Assembly: GCF_002086735.1 (NCBI RefSeq)
Contig: NZ_MVIJ01000036.1
Span: 1-58,614 of the forward strand
DNA: 58,614 bases
Origin: Mycobacterium scrofulaceum
GTDB taxonomy: Bacteria > Actinomycetota > Actinomycetes > Mycobacteriales > Mycobacteriaceae
Direction of reading: 5' to 3'
Position numbers and translations under genes: made by a program. Under the pieces are notes generated by a model that saw nothing but the letters and a program-made list of their open reading frames with translations, was not told the origin of the DNA and did not search any database. Of the stretch, positions 17,562 to 25,803 are shown piece after piece (the first letter of the stretch is position 1; each line of letters begins with the position of its first letter).

Positions 17562-18191
17562 TTATTCGCCTCGCCGCAGGACGATCACGTTGTCCTGCAG
17601 AGTCGCGGCTTGACCGTCGGGCCCTACCGTCTCCCGTTCCGCCGTCTCGGTCCGCACCGGAGTCCAGGCGCTGTCCAGCCGCAACGACGCGAGCACCTCG
17701 TCGATGCCTGGGAAGGAGTGGTCGTGGTGCTCCGCCCAGGGTGGGGACGCCGCGTGGTCCACGATCAGCAGTACACCACCGGGATTCACGCGCTCGGCCG
17801 CCCGCCGCAACACGTCCTCGCGCTCGAGCCGGGCCGGCGAGTGCAGGTACTGGGCCGACACCAGGTCGAACATCCCGTCGGGGAAGCTCTCGTTGAGGTC
17901 GTGGCACTGAAAGTCGATCTGCGCGAGCAGGTTCCGTTCCGAGGCGGCATCGGCGGCCCGTCGCAGCGCGGTGGCCGAGACGTCGACCGCCACCACGCGC
18001 CAACCGCGCTCGGCGAGCCACACGGCGTCGGCGCCCTCGCCACAGCCGAGGTCGAGGGCCCGGCCCGCGGGCAGGTCGGCGGCCACCTCGGCGAGGCGCG
18101 GGTTGACCCGTCCGCTCCACACCCGTTCGGTCGAGCCGTAGCGGTCTTCCCAGAACCGCCGGGCGTCATCGGATTGGCAAGAAGTATCCAT
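17562..18191 (-). CDS. Class I SAM-dependent methyltransferase
   Basis: A 209-residue Rossmann-fold methyltransferase. Motif I is ALDLGCGEGADAVWLAERGW (about residues 45-64), the acidic end of strand 2 is VVAVDVS, and the motif IV region is FDLVSAQYLHSP. The sequence resembles the TehB/thiol-methyltransferase-like group that inactivates small toxic compounds, but the acceptor cannot be assigned. The start is the ATG at 18191; an extension to 18248 would overlap the divergent regulator gene. It faces an XRE-cupin regulator across a 47-bp gap rich in TTGCC/GGCAA repeats, suggesting control by that protein. It is convergent with the 2OG oxygenase, three bases apart. Confidence 0.88.
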   Translation of the reverse strand: MDTSCQSDDARRFWEDRYGSTERVWSGRVNPRLAEVAADLPAGRALDLGCGEGADAVWLAERGWRVVAVDVSATALRRAADAASERNLLAQIDFQCHDLNESFPDGMFDLVSAQYLHSPARLEREDVLRRAAERVNPGGVLLIVDHAASPPWAEHHDHSFPGIDEVLASLRLDSAWTPVRTETAERETVGPDGQAATLQDNVIVLRRGE

Positions 18192-18201
18192 GCCCGCGAG
18201 C

Positions 18202-18248
18202 TTGCCCAACCGCGCCCGCATTGCCAAGCTTATTTGCCATGCAGGCAA
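18202..18248. promoter_or_regulatory. TTGCC/GGCAA repeat cluster in a divergent gap (candidate operator)
   Basis: TTGCC occurs at 18202-18206, 18221-18225 and 18234-18238, and its inverse GGCAA at 18244-18248. The last two form an imperfect dyad over the start codon of the XRE-cupin gene. The gap between the divergent methyltransferase and regulator genes is only 47 bp. Such an arrangement is typical of an autoregulated regulator that also controls its divergent neighbour. The binding is inferred, not shown. Confidence 0.4.
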
Positions 18249-18814
18249 AGACCGTTCCCGATATCGATCTGCAGGTGCGCCGGCGGCTGCGGGAACTGCG
18301 CATGCAGCGCGGCATGACGTTGCAGGAGGTGGGCGCGCGTGCCGGGATCGACATCTCGACGCTTTCCCGCCTCGAGTCCGGAAAGCGCCGGCTGGCGCTG
18401 GATCACCTGCCGCGGCTCGCGCGGGCGCTGTCCGTCAGCACCGACGAGTTGTTGCAGCCCGCCGAGACGAACGATCCGCGGGTGCGCGGCGCCGCGCGCA
18501 CCCACCACGGGGTCACGTATTGGCCGTTGACGCGCCAGGGCCCGGCCGGCGGCCTGCATGCGTTCAAGGTCCGGGTCAGCGCCCGGCGCCGCACCCCGCC
18601 GGCGGAGCTGCCGGTGCACGAGGGCCAGGACTGGATGTACGTCCTGTCCGGGCGGATGCGGCTCGTGCTGGGCGACCGCGACTTCACCATCGCGCCGGGC
18701 GAGGCGGTCGAGTTCTCCACCTGGACTCCGCACTGGTTCGGGGTGGTCGACGACCCGGTGGAGGCCATCATGATCTTCGGGACGCACGGCGAGCGGCTTC
18801 ACCTGCACAGTTGA
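18239..18814 (+). CDS. XRE-family transcriptional regulator with C-terminal cupin domain
   Basis: A 191-residue regulator. The N-terminal helix-turn-helix (residues 8-65) reads RRLRELRMQRGMTLQEVGARAG followed by the recognition helix DISTLSRLESGKR. The C-terminal half is a cupin barrel with PVHEGQDWMYVLSGRMRL and FTIAPGEAVEFSTWTPHWFG, which senses a small ligand in this family. XRE-cupin proteins often repress neighbouring genes for small-molecule metabolism. The likely start is ATG at 18239, because an earlier in-frame start at 18221 lies within the presumed operator. It is divergent from the methyltransferase. The P450 gene follows 74 bp downstream on the same strand and could be in its regulon. 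Confidence 0.88.
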   Translation: MQAKTVPDIDLQVRRRLRELRMQRGMTLQEVGARAGIDISTLSRLESGKRRLALDHLPRLARALSVSTDELLQPAETNDPRVRGAARTHHGVTYWPLTRQGPAGGLHAFKVRVSARRRTPPAELPVHEGQDWMYVLSGRMRLVLGDRDFTIAPGEAVEFSTWTPHWFGVVDDPVEAIMIFGTHGERLHLHS

Positions 18815-18888
18815 CCGTCCGGGGCCGACTGGGCGACCGCTTAGCATTGACCATTGCCCGGCGGTGGCGTTGGTGCCAGTCTGACCAG

Positions 18889-20058
18889 ATGACAGATACC
18901 GAAGGGTTCGTCGACCAAACGGTGACCGGCCTCGCGGAGCCGCAGCCGATGTACAAGGCGCTGCGGGAAACGAGCCCGGTGTTCCGGTCGCCCCAGGCGG
19001 TCGTTCTCAGTCGCCTGGCCGACATCGAGATGGCGCTCAAGCACACCGAGCTGTTCTCGTCGAACATGGACGCGGTCGATCTGGGCAACGTGCGGCCCCT
19101 GATCCCCCTGCAGATCGACCCGCCCGAGCATGCGAAGTACCGCCGCATCCTCGACCCGTTGTTCACTCCGAGGGAGATGGCCAGGCGCGAACCCGGCGTC
19201 ACCGGGCTGGTGAACGAGATGATCGACCGCTTCGCCGATCGGGGCGAGTGCGACTTCCATGCGGAGTTCGCGGTGCCGTTGCCGTGCACCGTCTTTCTGC
19301 AGTTGCTCGGGTTGCCGCTGGAAGACCTCGACCGGTTTCTCGAATGGAAGGACGGCGTAATCCGGCCGGAGGGCGACTCCGGCTTCGACCGCCGGCACGA
19401 GAGTTCCGCCGCGGTGGCGCAAGAGATCTACGACTACTTCGACCGCGCGATCGACGAGCACATCGCCGGCCCGCGCGACGACGTGCTGTCGGCGATGATC
19501 GCGGCCGACATCGCCGGGCAGCCGCTGTCGCGCGAAGAGCTGCTCGACATCTGCTTCCTATTTCTCATCGCCGGGCTGGACACCGTCACCGACTCGCTCG
19601 ACTGCTTCTTCGTGTACCTGGCGCGCCACCCCGACCACCGTCATCAGCTGGTCGAGCAGCCCGAGGTGCTGCCGAGCGCGGTCGAAGAGTTGTTGCGGTG
19701 GGAGACACCGGTGCCCGGCGTCGCCCGCGTCGCCATCCAAGATGTCGAGGTGGGCGGGTGCCCGATCAGCAAGGGTGAGCGGGTCAGCCCGTTGCTGGGC
19801 GCGGCCAACACCGACCCGGCCGAGTTCGCCGACCCCGAGCTGGTGGACTTCACCCGCAACCCGAACCGGCACCGCGCGTTCGGCGGCGGCCCGCACCGCT
19901 GCCTCGGCTCGCACCTGGCCCGCATGGAGCTACGGGTGGCGTTGCGCGAATTCCACCGGCGCATACCGGATTACGAGATCAAGCCCGGCACCCAGCTGAC
20001 CTACACCGCCGCGCTGCGGTCGGTGGAGTCGCTGCCGCTGGTCTTCGCGGCGCCATGA
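18889..20058 (+). CDS. Cytochrome P450
   Basis: A 389-residue soluble P450. The I-helix oxygen-activation motif is AGLDT (228-232), the K-helix ExxR is Glu267-Arg270 in EELLR, and the heme-binding loop FGGGPHRCLG carries the thiolate Cys338. The length and the absence of a membrane anchor fit bacterial class I P450s that take electrons from a ferredoxin. A matching ferredoxin gene follows 72 bp downstream. The subfamily and substrate cannot be assigned by eye; sterol or terpenoid-like substrates are common for mycobacterial members. The ATG at 18889 lacks a convincing Shine-Dalgarno sequence. P450 and ferredoxin are inserted between the Rv2227- and Rv2228c-type genes. Confidence 0.95.
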   Translation: MTDTEGFVDQTVTGLAEPQPMYKALRETSPVFRSPQAVVLSRLADIEMALKHTELFSSNMDAVDLGNVRPLIPLQIDPPEHAKYRRILDPLFTPREMARREPGVTGLVNEMIDRFADRGECDFHAEFAVPLPCTVFLQLLGLPLEDLDRFLEWKDGVIRPEGDSGFDRRHESSAAVAQEIYDYFDRAIDEHIAGPRDDVLSAMIAADIAGQPLSREELLDICFLFLIAGLDTVTDSLDCFFVYLARHPDHRHQLVEQPEVLPSAVEELLRWETPVPGVARVAIQDVEVGGCPISKGERVSPLLGAANTDPAEFADPELVDFTRNPNRHRAFGGGPHRCLGSHLARMELRVALREFHRRIPDYEIKPGTQLTYTAALRSVESLPLVFAAP

Positions 20059-20100
20059 CCCGCGCCGGCGACGATGCAGAGTGCAGCGATGAGGTGGGGG

Positions 20101-20121
20101 CACCTCCCGCTTGCGGGGGAG
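20101..20121 (+). repeat. CTCCC/GGGAG hairpin, possible mycobacterial interspersed repeat end
   Basis: A GC-rich dyad (CTCCCGC-TTGC-GGGGGAG) lies ten bases before the ferredoxin start codon. It follows ATGAGGTGGGGG, giving a context that I recall as common in front of mycobacterial downstream cistrons. In RNA it would form a stem just ahead of the ribosome-binding region, the only purine-rich part of which (GGGGGAGAG) is in the stem. Genome-wide copy number is not visible here. Confidence 0.4.
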
Positions 20122-20130
20122 AGCGGCGCC

Positions 20131-20325
20131 ATGACTGAAGTAGCCGTCGACGCCGACCGCTGCACCGGGCACGGGCGCTGCTACACCCTTGCGCCCGACG
20201 TCTTCGACGCCGACGAGGTCGGCCACTCCGTCGTGCTCGTCGCCGACGTCTCCGGTGACCTCGAGGCGCAGGCCGTCACCGCCGAGCGGAACTGTCCCGA
20301 GAGCGCCATCACGCTGTCGCGCTGA
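20131..20325 (+). CDS. P450-partner ferredoxin
   Basis: A 64-residue ferredoxin. The cluster motif is CTGHGRC plus a distant NCPESAI, that is three cysteines with histidine where the second cysteine of a 4Fe-4S motif would be. This pattern is known in mycobacterial P450 redox partners, which carry 3Fe-4S or unusual clusters. It would pass single electrons from a ferredoxin reductase to the P450 encoded just upstream. The start MTEVAVDADRC at 20131 is favoured because an extension to 20074 would translate the hairpin repeat. The GGGGGAGAG preceding it serves as the ribosome-binding site. Confidence 0.92.
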   Translation: MTEVAVDADRCTGHGRCYTLAPDVFDADEVGHSVVLVADVSGDLEAQAVTAERNCPESAITLSR

Positions 20326-20429
20326 CGCACACCGGAATCGCCCGGGGCGGCGGACGATCGCCGCGACGGTTCGCCTGCACCGCAAAGCGTTAGCGGTCGA
20401 CAACGCCGAACGCGAGTACAGTAGCTCCG

Positions 20430-21977
20430 GTGGCCGCAGCGCCGTCGAACGAGCGGATGATCGCTGGGGTCGCCGCCGCCTCCCTCGCGCTGGGAGTAGC
20501 CCAGCTGGTGGGCATCCCGTTCGGCGCCAGGGCTGATGCCCGTGCCGCGATCGGCTCAGCGGTCGTCGACTTGACGCCGGGCCCCATCAAAGAGTGGGCG
20601 ATTCAAACCCTGGGTTCTCTGGACAAACTCTTCCTTGCCGTAGCCGTGCTCGTGGTGATCGCCGCGATCGCCGCAATCGCCGGGACCCTCGAGACCCGGC
20701 GCCGTCCGCTCGGCAGCGCCGCGATCGCCGCCGCCGGCGCGCTCGGGTGCGTCGCCGTGCTGTCGCGGCAGGGCGCGACCCCACTCGACACGATTCCCAC
20801 CATCGCGGGCACGGCCTGCGGGGTGACGGCCCTACGCCTGCTCACCCGCCGGTTCCGGACAGGCCCGTCACACCCCGACGAGGCGGCCGATCACGATGAA
20901 CCGGACGCCGGAAGGCGCAGGTTGGTGGCGCTGGGAGTGCTCGGGTTCGGCGTGGTCAGTGGAGTGGCGGGTGGGGTCATCACGCGCTTGGTGCATTCGG
21001 TGGCCGCTGACCGCAACCGCTTCCCCCTTCCCCGGGCGCGCATAGCGGCGCCACCAATACCAGCCGATGTGCAACCGAAAGGTGTTGCGCTACCGAGCTT
21101 TGTCACCCCCAGCGCGGACTTCTACCGGGTGGACACCGCGCTGATCGTTCCTCAACTCGGTCACGACGAGTGGCGGTTGCGTATCCACGGCATGGTGAAC
21201 CGCGAAGCGACATACAGCTTCGCCGACCTAGCCGGGTTCGACGTCGTCGAGAATGTGGCGACGCTGACCTGCGTATCCAATCCCGTTGGCGGCAACCTTA
21301 TTTCGACCGGGGTCTGGACGGGCTACCGGGTGGCCGATCTGTTGACCGCCGCCGGTGTGCACCCCGACGCCGACATGTTGCTCTCGACGTCGGTCGACGG
21401 GTTCACCGCCGGCACCCCCGTGGATGCGCTCACCGATGGCCGCGACGCACTGCTGGCGGTCGCCCTTAACGGACAGCCCCTTCCGATCGATCATGGCTAT
21501 CCGGCCCGGCTGGTCGTGCCAGGGCTTTACGGATACGTGTCGGCCACCAAGTGGGTGGTCGATCTGGAGCTGACCCGCTTCGACAAAGCAGAGGCGTACT
21601 GGACGCGGCAGGGTTGGGCACCGCGCGCACCCATCAAGACCGAGTCGCGGATCGACGTGCCCAAGGATGGTCAGCGGGTGCCGATCGGCCCCGTGGTGTT
21701 CGGCGGGGTCGCGTGGGCACAGAATCGTGGGGTGCGGGCCGTGGAAGTTCGCATCGACGACGGCGGGTGGCAGCCCGCCGAAGAGGGCGCGAGCTACTCC
21801 AACGAGACGTGGCGGCTGTGGAGCTTTCCGTGGCAGGCGAAAAGCCCTGGGAGACACACCATCACCGTGCGCGCCACCGACAACGCCGGAGCCACTCAGA
21901 CCGCGGACCGGGTCGCCCCCGTCCCCGACGGTGCCACCGGCTGGCACACGGTCGACTTCACCGTGGCCGGGTCGTGA
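20430..21977 (+). CDS. Membrane-associated molybdopterin-dependent oxidoreductase (sulfite oxidase family)
   Basis: A 515-residue protein. Residues 1-200 hold several hydrophobic helices (for example about 12-30, 66-85, 95-112, 168-185). The rest is a sulfite-oxidase-type molybdopterin domain, with WRLRIHGMVNREATYSF, the putative Mo ligand cysteine in VATLTCVSNPVGG, HGYPARLVVPGLYG, KWVVDLELTRFD and a C-terminal immunoglobulin-like dimerisation domain (about 410-515). The catalytic domain would face the cell exterior. Homologues with a heme or flavin partner are often of unknown substrate; no partner gene lies next to it. The start is GTG at 20430, without a clear ribosome-binding site. It stands alone downstream of the ferredoxin. 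Confidence 0.87.
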   Translation: MAAAPSNERMIAGVAAASLALGVAQLVGIPFGARADARAAIGSAVVDLTPGPIKEWAIQTLGSLDKLFLAVAVLVVIAAIAAIAGTLETRRRPLGSAAIAAAGALGCVAVLSRQGATPLDTIPTIAGTACGVTALRLLTRRFRTGPSHPDEAADHDEPDAGRRRLVALGVLGFGVVSGVAGGVITRLVHSVAADRNRFPLPRARIAAPPIPADVQPKGVALPSFVTPSADFYRVDTALIVPQLGHDEWRLRIHGMVNREATYSFADLAGFDVVENVATLTCVSNPVGGNLISTGVWTGYRVADLLTAAGVHPDADMLLSTSVDGFTAGTPVDALTDGRDALLAVALNGQPLPIDHGYPARLVVPGLYGYVSATKWVVDLELTRFDKAEAYWTRQGWAPRAPIKTESRIDVPKDGQRVPIGPVVFGGVAWAQNRGVRAVEVRIDDGGWQPAEEGASYSNETWRLWSFPWQAKSPGRHTITVRATDNAGATQTADRVAPVPDGATGWHTVDFTVAGS

Positions 21978-21992
21978 CGCACCCTTTTCCCG

Positions 21993-22193
21993 CTACTTCG
22001 ACGAGAGTTTCCGCCAGCTGACCACCGCCATCACGGCGCCGATCACCACCGTGATCGGGCCAATGACGGACCAGGTCGTTGTGTTGCTCATCGGGCTACC
22101 ACCAAGCACTCCGAATCCCTGAAGCGCCCAGATCAAACCGAACAACGCGAGTATCACCCCGAAGGCGCAGGTGGCGACGGATGTCCTTCTCAT
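21993..22193 (-). CDS. Small two-helix membrane protein of unknown function
   Basis: A 66-residue protein with two hydrophobic segments (about residues 8-30 and 42-58) separated by a Ser/Thr/Asn loop, ending in SWRKLSSK. No family is recognised. The pattern of glycine-rich helices and a positively charged N-terminus (MRRTS) suggests a small inner-membrane protein with both ends in the cytosol. It is convergent with the molybdopterin gene and 33 bp from the end of the TetR gene, which lies upstream of it on the same strand, so the two may be cotranscribed. Confidence 0.6.
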   Translation of the reverse strand: MRRTSVATCAFGVILALFGLIWALQGFGVLGGSPMSNTTTWSVIGPITVVIGAVMAVVSWRKLSSK

Positions 22194-22225
22194 ACGGGGA
22201 TGCTACGCGGCCGACGCGACCACCG

Positions 22226-22807
22226 TCATCTGCGGGCCAGCGCATGCCATGCCAGGTCGACGATGGCCGCGCAATAGTCGTCGTCGACGGGAACGTCCGA
22301 ATACAGGGCGCGAATGTTGAGCGGCGCCAGCAGGATCTGCACCGCGGCCAGGGTGTTGACGCCCTCGCGCAATTCGCCCCGATCCCTGGCCCGGTCCACC
22401 ACCGCGCGCATCGCGGCAAAATGCAACCGCCAGAACCTCACTCGGGTGGCTTCGTCGTGTCCCCCGCGGCGGTCCATCACCAGCGCGCGCAGCAGAGAGC
22501 GGCCGACTTCGCCGTTGATCTGGTTGGTCACGTTGCTGGCCAAGGCCATGAGGTCGCCGCGCAACGACCCAGTGTCGGTTCCCGAGCTCACCTTCTCGAC
22601 GTCGGCAAGCACGGCATCGACGATGAGGCGACGCCGATCTCCCCAGTACCGGTAGACCATCGCCGCGTCGAGGTGGTGACGCTCGGCCAGAGCCTCGATG
22701 CTGAACCGCTCCACACCCCAACGGGTCAGCTCGTCGAGCACCGCCGGCATCACCCGCGCCCGGACCTCCGCGGGCACGGATTCACGGATCGGATCAGACG
22801 GCTCCAT
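22226..22807 (-). CDS. TetR family transcriptional regulator
   Basis: A 193-residue regulator. The N-terminal helix-turn-helix covers about residues 20-65, with RFSIEALAERHHLDAAMVYRYW as the turn and recognition helix. The C-terminal ligand-binding part is all-helical and of the TetR_C type (ALVMDRRGGHDE... near the middle). Targets are unknown; the small membrane protein downstream and the RNase H operon (20 bp upstream on the same strand) are candidates by position. Because the upstream gene ends so close, the regulator may be read from the long cobC-nif3 operon rather than from its own promoter. Confidence 0.9.
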   Translation of the reverse strand: MEPSDPIRESVPAEVRARVMPAVLDELTRWGVERFSIEALAERHHLDAAMVYRYWGDRRRLIVDAVLADVEKVSSGTDTGSLRGDLMALASNVTNQINGEVGRSLLRALVMDRRGGHDEATRVRFWRLHFAAMRAVVDRARDRGELREGVNTLAAVQILLAPLNIRALYSDVPVDDDYCAAIVDLAWHALARR

Positions 22808-22826
22808 CGACGTCTCCTTACACCGG

Positions 22827-23924
22827 CTATAGGTATCCGGTCTGGTTCACCAGCCGCACGGAAGACGCTCCGTCGGAATAGAACTCGGCGATGCTCAATG
22901 ACGCCAGGTCGAGGTGCAGGCGGTAGAGGATGCCCGGTCCCGCCTCCAGCGCCAGCCGGAGCAGCATCTTGATCGGCGTCACATGCGAGACCACCAGCAC
23001 GGTCGTGCCCTGGTGGGCGGCGACGATCCGTTCGCGGGCCGACACGACGCGATCGAGCACGTCGTCGAAGCTTTCCCCGCCCGGCGGGGTGGTGCCGGTG
23101 TCGCGCAGCCAGCGACCGTGCAGCTCCGGGTCCCGCTCGGCGGCCTCGCCGAAAGTCAGCCCCTCCCAGGCGCCGAAATCGGTTTCGATCAGGTCGTCGT
23201 CGACGGTCACGTCCAGCCCGAGCGCCTTGGCAGCCCTGGCGGCGGTGTCGTAGGCCCGCTGCAGTGGCGAGGCGAAGACCGCCGAGATCCCCCCACGCTC
23301 CGCCAGATAACGCGCCGCGGCGTCGGCCTGCCGGCGCCCCACCTCGGTGAGCGCCGGGTTGCCACGGCCCGAATAGCGGCGCTGCACCGACAGCTCGGTC
23401 TGCCCGTGCCGGAGCAACAGCAGCCTGGTCGGGGTGCCGCGCGCGCCGGTCCAGCCGGGCGCCTGCGGCGAAGGCGCCGCGGCGGCCTCCGCGGGGCGCT
23501 CGGACTGCACCGGGTCGCCGGCCGCGGCGGCGTCCATCGCCTCGTTGGCCAACCGGTCGGCGTAGGAGTTGCGGTCCCGCGGAATCCACGTGTAGCTGAT
23601 CCGGTCGAACCGCGCCGCCAGCTTCCGGGCCTGCCCGTGCAGCTCCACCAGGTCGGGGTGCTTGACCTTCCACCGCCCCGACATCTGCTCCACCAACAGC
23701 TTGGAATCCAGGAATACCGCAGCCTCGGTCGCGCCGACCCGCAGGGCGTCGTCCAAACCTGCCAGCAGGCCCCGGTATTCGGCCACGTTGTTGGTGGCGT
23801 GGCCGATGGCCTGCTTGGACTCCGCCAGCGCCGTCGATCGGTCCTCGGTCCACACCACCGCGCCGTACCCGGCCGGGCCCGGGTTGCCGCGCGACCCGCC
23901 GTCGGCCTCGATCACCACTTTCAC
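22827..23924 (-). CDS. Bifunctional RNase H / acid phosphatase (Rv2228c-like)
   Basis: A 365-residue fusion. Residues 1-135 are a type I RNase HI domain with catalytic carboxylates Asp8 (IEADGG), Glu49 (VAEYRG), Asp73 (FLDSK) and Asp123, which degrades the RNA strand of RNA-DNA hybrids. After a proline/alanine linker, residues 165-365 are a histidine-phosphatase domain with LRHGQTE (His173) and VVSHVTPIKML. The M. tuberculosis homologue shows both RNase H and alpha-ribazole-phosphatase-type (CobC) activities, which ties it to the cobalamin gene upstream. The GTG start overlaps the preceding stop codon (GTGA). Confidence 0.94.
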   Translation of the reverse strand: MKVVIEADGGSRGNPGPAGYGAVVWTEDRSTALAESKQAIGHATNNVAEYRGLLAGLDDALRVGATEAAVFLDSKLLVEQMSGRWKVKHPDLVELHGQARKLAARFDRISYTWIPRDRNSYADRLANEAMDAAAAGDPVQSERPAEAAAAPSPQAPGWTGARGTPTRLLLLRHGQTELSVQRRYSGRGNPALTEVGRRQADAAARYLAERGGISAVFASPLQRAYDTAARAAKALGLDVTVDDDLIETDFGAWEGLTFGEAAERDPELHGRWLRDTGTTPPGGESFDDVLDRVVSARERIVAAHQGTTVLVVSHVTPIKMLLRLALEAGPGILYRLHLDLASLSIAEFYSDGASSVRLVNQTGYL

Positions 23925-24658
23925 TGATCGAACCCCTTGACCCGCAACAGGATCGCACCACACTCCGGGCACCGCACCACGTCGTCCTCGGCGGCGGCGG
24001 AGATGCGCGACATTTCACCGCGGTCGATCTCGAGGCGGCAGGCGCCGCACCGGCGCCCCAGCAGCGGCCCCGCGCCCGGCCCTCCCCCGGCCCGTTGCCG
24101 TTCGTACAGCGCGGACAGCGCGGGGTCCAGCGCCGCGCTCAGCGTTTCGCGCCGCAGGGAATGGGCCTGGCGGGCCTCGCTGATCTCGGCGAGCGCGTCG
24201 TCGAGAGCCCGCCTGGCGCCGGCCGATTCGGCCTCCAGCGCCTCGACCTTGCCCTGCGCGTCATCCAGCTGGGACTGCAGCTCCTCACGGCGCTCCATCA
24301 CGTCCAGCAGCGAATCCTCCAGGGAGGCCTGGCGCCGCATCAGGGTCTCCAGCTCGTGCTGCAGATCCGAGAGCTGCTTGGCGTCGGCGGCGCCGGACTG
24401 CAGCAGGGACCGGTCGCGGTCCTCGCGCTGGCGCACCGCCTCGACCTCGGACTCGAGCCGCGACACCTGACCGTCGATGTCCTCCAACGCGATCCGGACG
24501 GCGCCCACGCGGTCGGCCGCGGCGGCGAGTTCGTCCCGCACCCGCTCGTAGGCCTGTTGCTCGGCCAGGTGGCCGGCCCGGTGCGTGATGCGGGACAGCT
24601 CCGCATCCAGTTTCGACAGCTCCAGCAGCGAACGCTGCTGAGCGACCTCGGCCTTCAT
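23921..24658 (-). CDS. Coiled-coil protein with C-terminal C4 zinc ribbon (Rv2229c-like)
   Basis: A 245-residue protein. Residues 1-185 are almost entirely heptad-like charged coiled coil, broken near residue 110. The C-terminus has the CGACRLEI and CPECGAIL cysteine pairs of a C4-type zinc ribbon (zf-RING_7). Family members have been proposed to act as adaptors in nucleic-acid metabolism; the exact role is not known. It sits inside a run of overlapping genes. Its ATG (24658) overlaps the stop of the NIF3-like gene, and its own stop overlaps the start of the RNase H gene, so stoichiometric expression with both is likely. Confidence 0.88.
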   Translation of the reverse strand: MKAEVAQQRSLLELSKLDAELSRITHRAGHLAEQQAYERVRDELAAAADRVGAVRIALEDIDGQVSRLESEVEAVRQREDRDRSLLQSGAADAKQLSDLQHELETLMRRQASLEDSLLDVMERREELQSQLDDAQGKVEALEAESAGARRALDDALAEISEARQAHSLRRETLSAALDPALSALYERQRAGGGPGAGPLLGRRCGACRLEIDRGEMSRISAAAEDDVVRCPECGAILLRVKGFDQ

Positions 24659-25803
24659 CGCGCCTCACCCCCGGTCTCGTCGCCGCACGTGCCCACATTC
24701 CACGGGTCGGTGCGAATCGTGCACACCCGCACCGGCAGCGCCGCACCGAAGCGGGACCGCAGCAGGTCGGCGGCCTGCTCGCACCAGGGAAACTCGCTCG
24801 CCCAGTGCGCCACGTCCACCAGCGCCACCCCGGAGGCCCGGCGATGCTCGTCGGCCGGGTGGTGCCGCAGGTCCGCCGTCACGTAGGCCTGCACGTCCGC
24901 GCCGGCCACCGTCGTCAGCAGCGAGTCCCCGGCGCCGCCGCAGACGGCGACCCGGGACACCGCCATGTCGGGGTCGCCCGACGCGCGGACGCCCCACGCC
25001 GTCCGCGGCAGGGCGGCGTCGACGCGGGACACGAAGTCGCGCAGCGGTTCCGGCCGCGTCAGGGCGCCGACGCGTCCCAGCCCGGTGTCACCGGGCGCGG
25101 GCAACAGCCGCAGGATGTCGAACGCGGGCTCCTCGTAGGGATGGGCCGCGCGCAGCGCAGCCAGCACGGCGGCCCGGATCCGCGCGGGCGCGATGACCTC
25201 GAACCGGTCCTCGGCGACCTTCTCGACGGTCCCGACGCTGCCCACCGCGGGCGTCGCCCCTTCATGCGGGAGGAACTGCCCGATGCCGCTGACGCTCCAG
25301 CTGCAGTGCGAATAGTCGCCGATGTGCCCGGCGCCGGCCTCGAACACGGCCGCCTGCACCGCTTCCGCGTTCTCGCGCGGCACGTAGACCACCCATTTGT
25401 CCAGGTCGGGCGCGACCGTCCGCGGCTCGAGGGCGGCCTCGACGGTGAGGCCGAGCGCGTGTGCGAGCGCGTCCGACACACCGGGCGACGCCGAGTCGGC
25501 GTTGGTGTGCGCGGTGAACAACGAACGGCCCGTTCGGATCAGCCGGTGCACCAGCGCACCCTTGGGCGTGCTGGCCGCCACCGTGTCGACCCCGCGCAAC
25601 AGCAACGGGTGATGGGCCAGCAGCAGACCGCCGGCGGGGACTTCGTCGACGACCGCCGGCGTCGCGTCGACCGCGACGGTCACCGACTCGAGCGCGTCGT
25701 CGGGGTCACCGCAGACCAGGCCCACCGAGTCCCACGATTCGGCCAGCCGCGGCGGGTAGGCCTCATCCAGCGCGCCGACGACGTCGGCCAGTCGCACGCT
25801 CAC
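24655..25803 (-). CDS. Nif3-like dinuclear metal center hexameric protein
   Basis: A 382-residue NIF3/YbgI-type protein. Metal-ligand motifs are visible at both ends: LLAHHPLLLRG in the N-terminal part and a C-terminal VDVAHWASE segment. A PII-like insertion (about residues 130-240, with KWVVYVPRENAEAVQAAVFEAGAG) is typical of the long bacterial form. A GTP cyclohydrolase I type 2 label is common, but the true function is unsettled. The GTG at 25803 overlaps the cobC stop (GTGA), which fixes the start; a longer in-frame version would read through cobC. Its length agrees with the M. tuberculosis protein. Confidence 0.9.
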   Translation of the reverse strand: MSVRLADVVGALDEAYPPRLAESWDSVGLVCGDPDDALESVTVAVDATPAVVDEVPAGGLLLAHHPLLLRGVDTVAASTPKGALVHRLIRTGRSLFTAHTNADSASPGVSDALAHALGLTVEAALEPRTVAPDLDKWVVYVPRENAEAVQAAVFEAGAGHIGDYSHCSWSVSGIGQFLPHEGATPAVGSVGTVEKVAEDRFEVIAPARIRAAVLAALRAAHPYEEPAFDILRLLPAPGDTGLGRVGALTRPEPLRDFVSRVDAALPRTAWGVRASGDPDMAVSRVAVCGGAGDSLLTTVAGADVQAYVTADLRHHPADEHRRASGVALVDVAHWASEFPWCEQAADLLRSRFGAALPVRVCTIRTDPWNVGTCGDETGGEAR

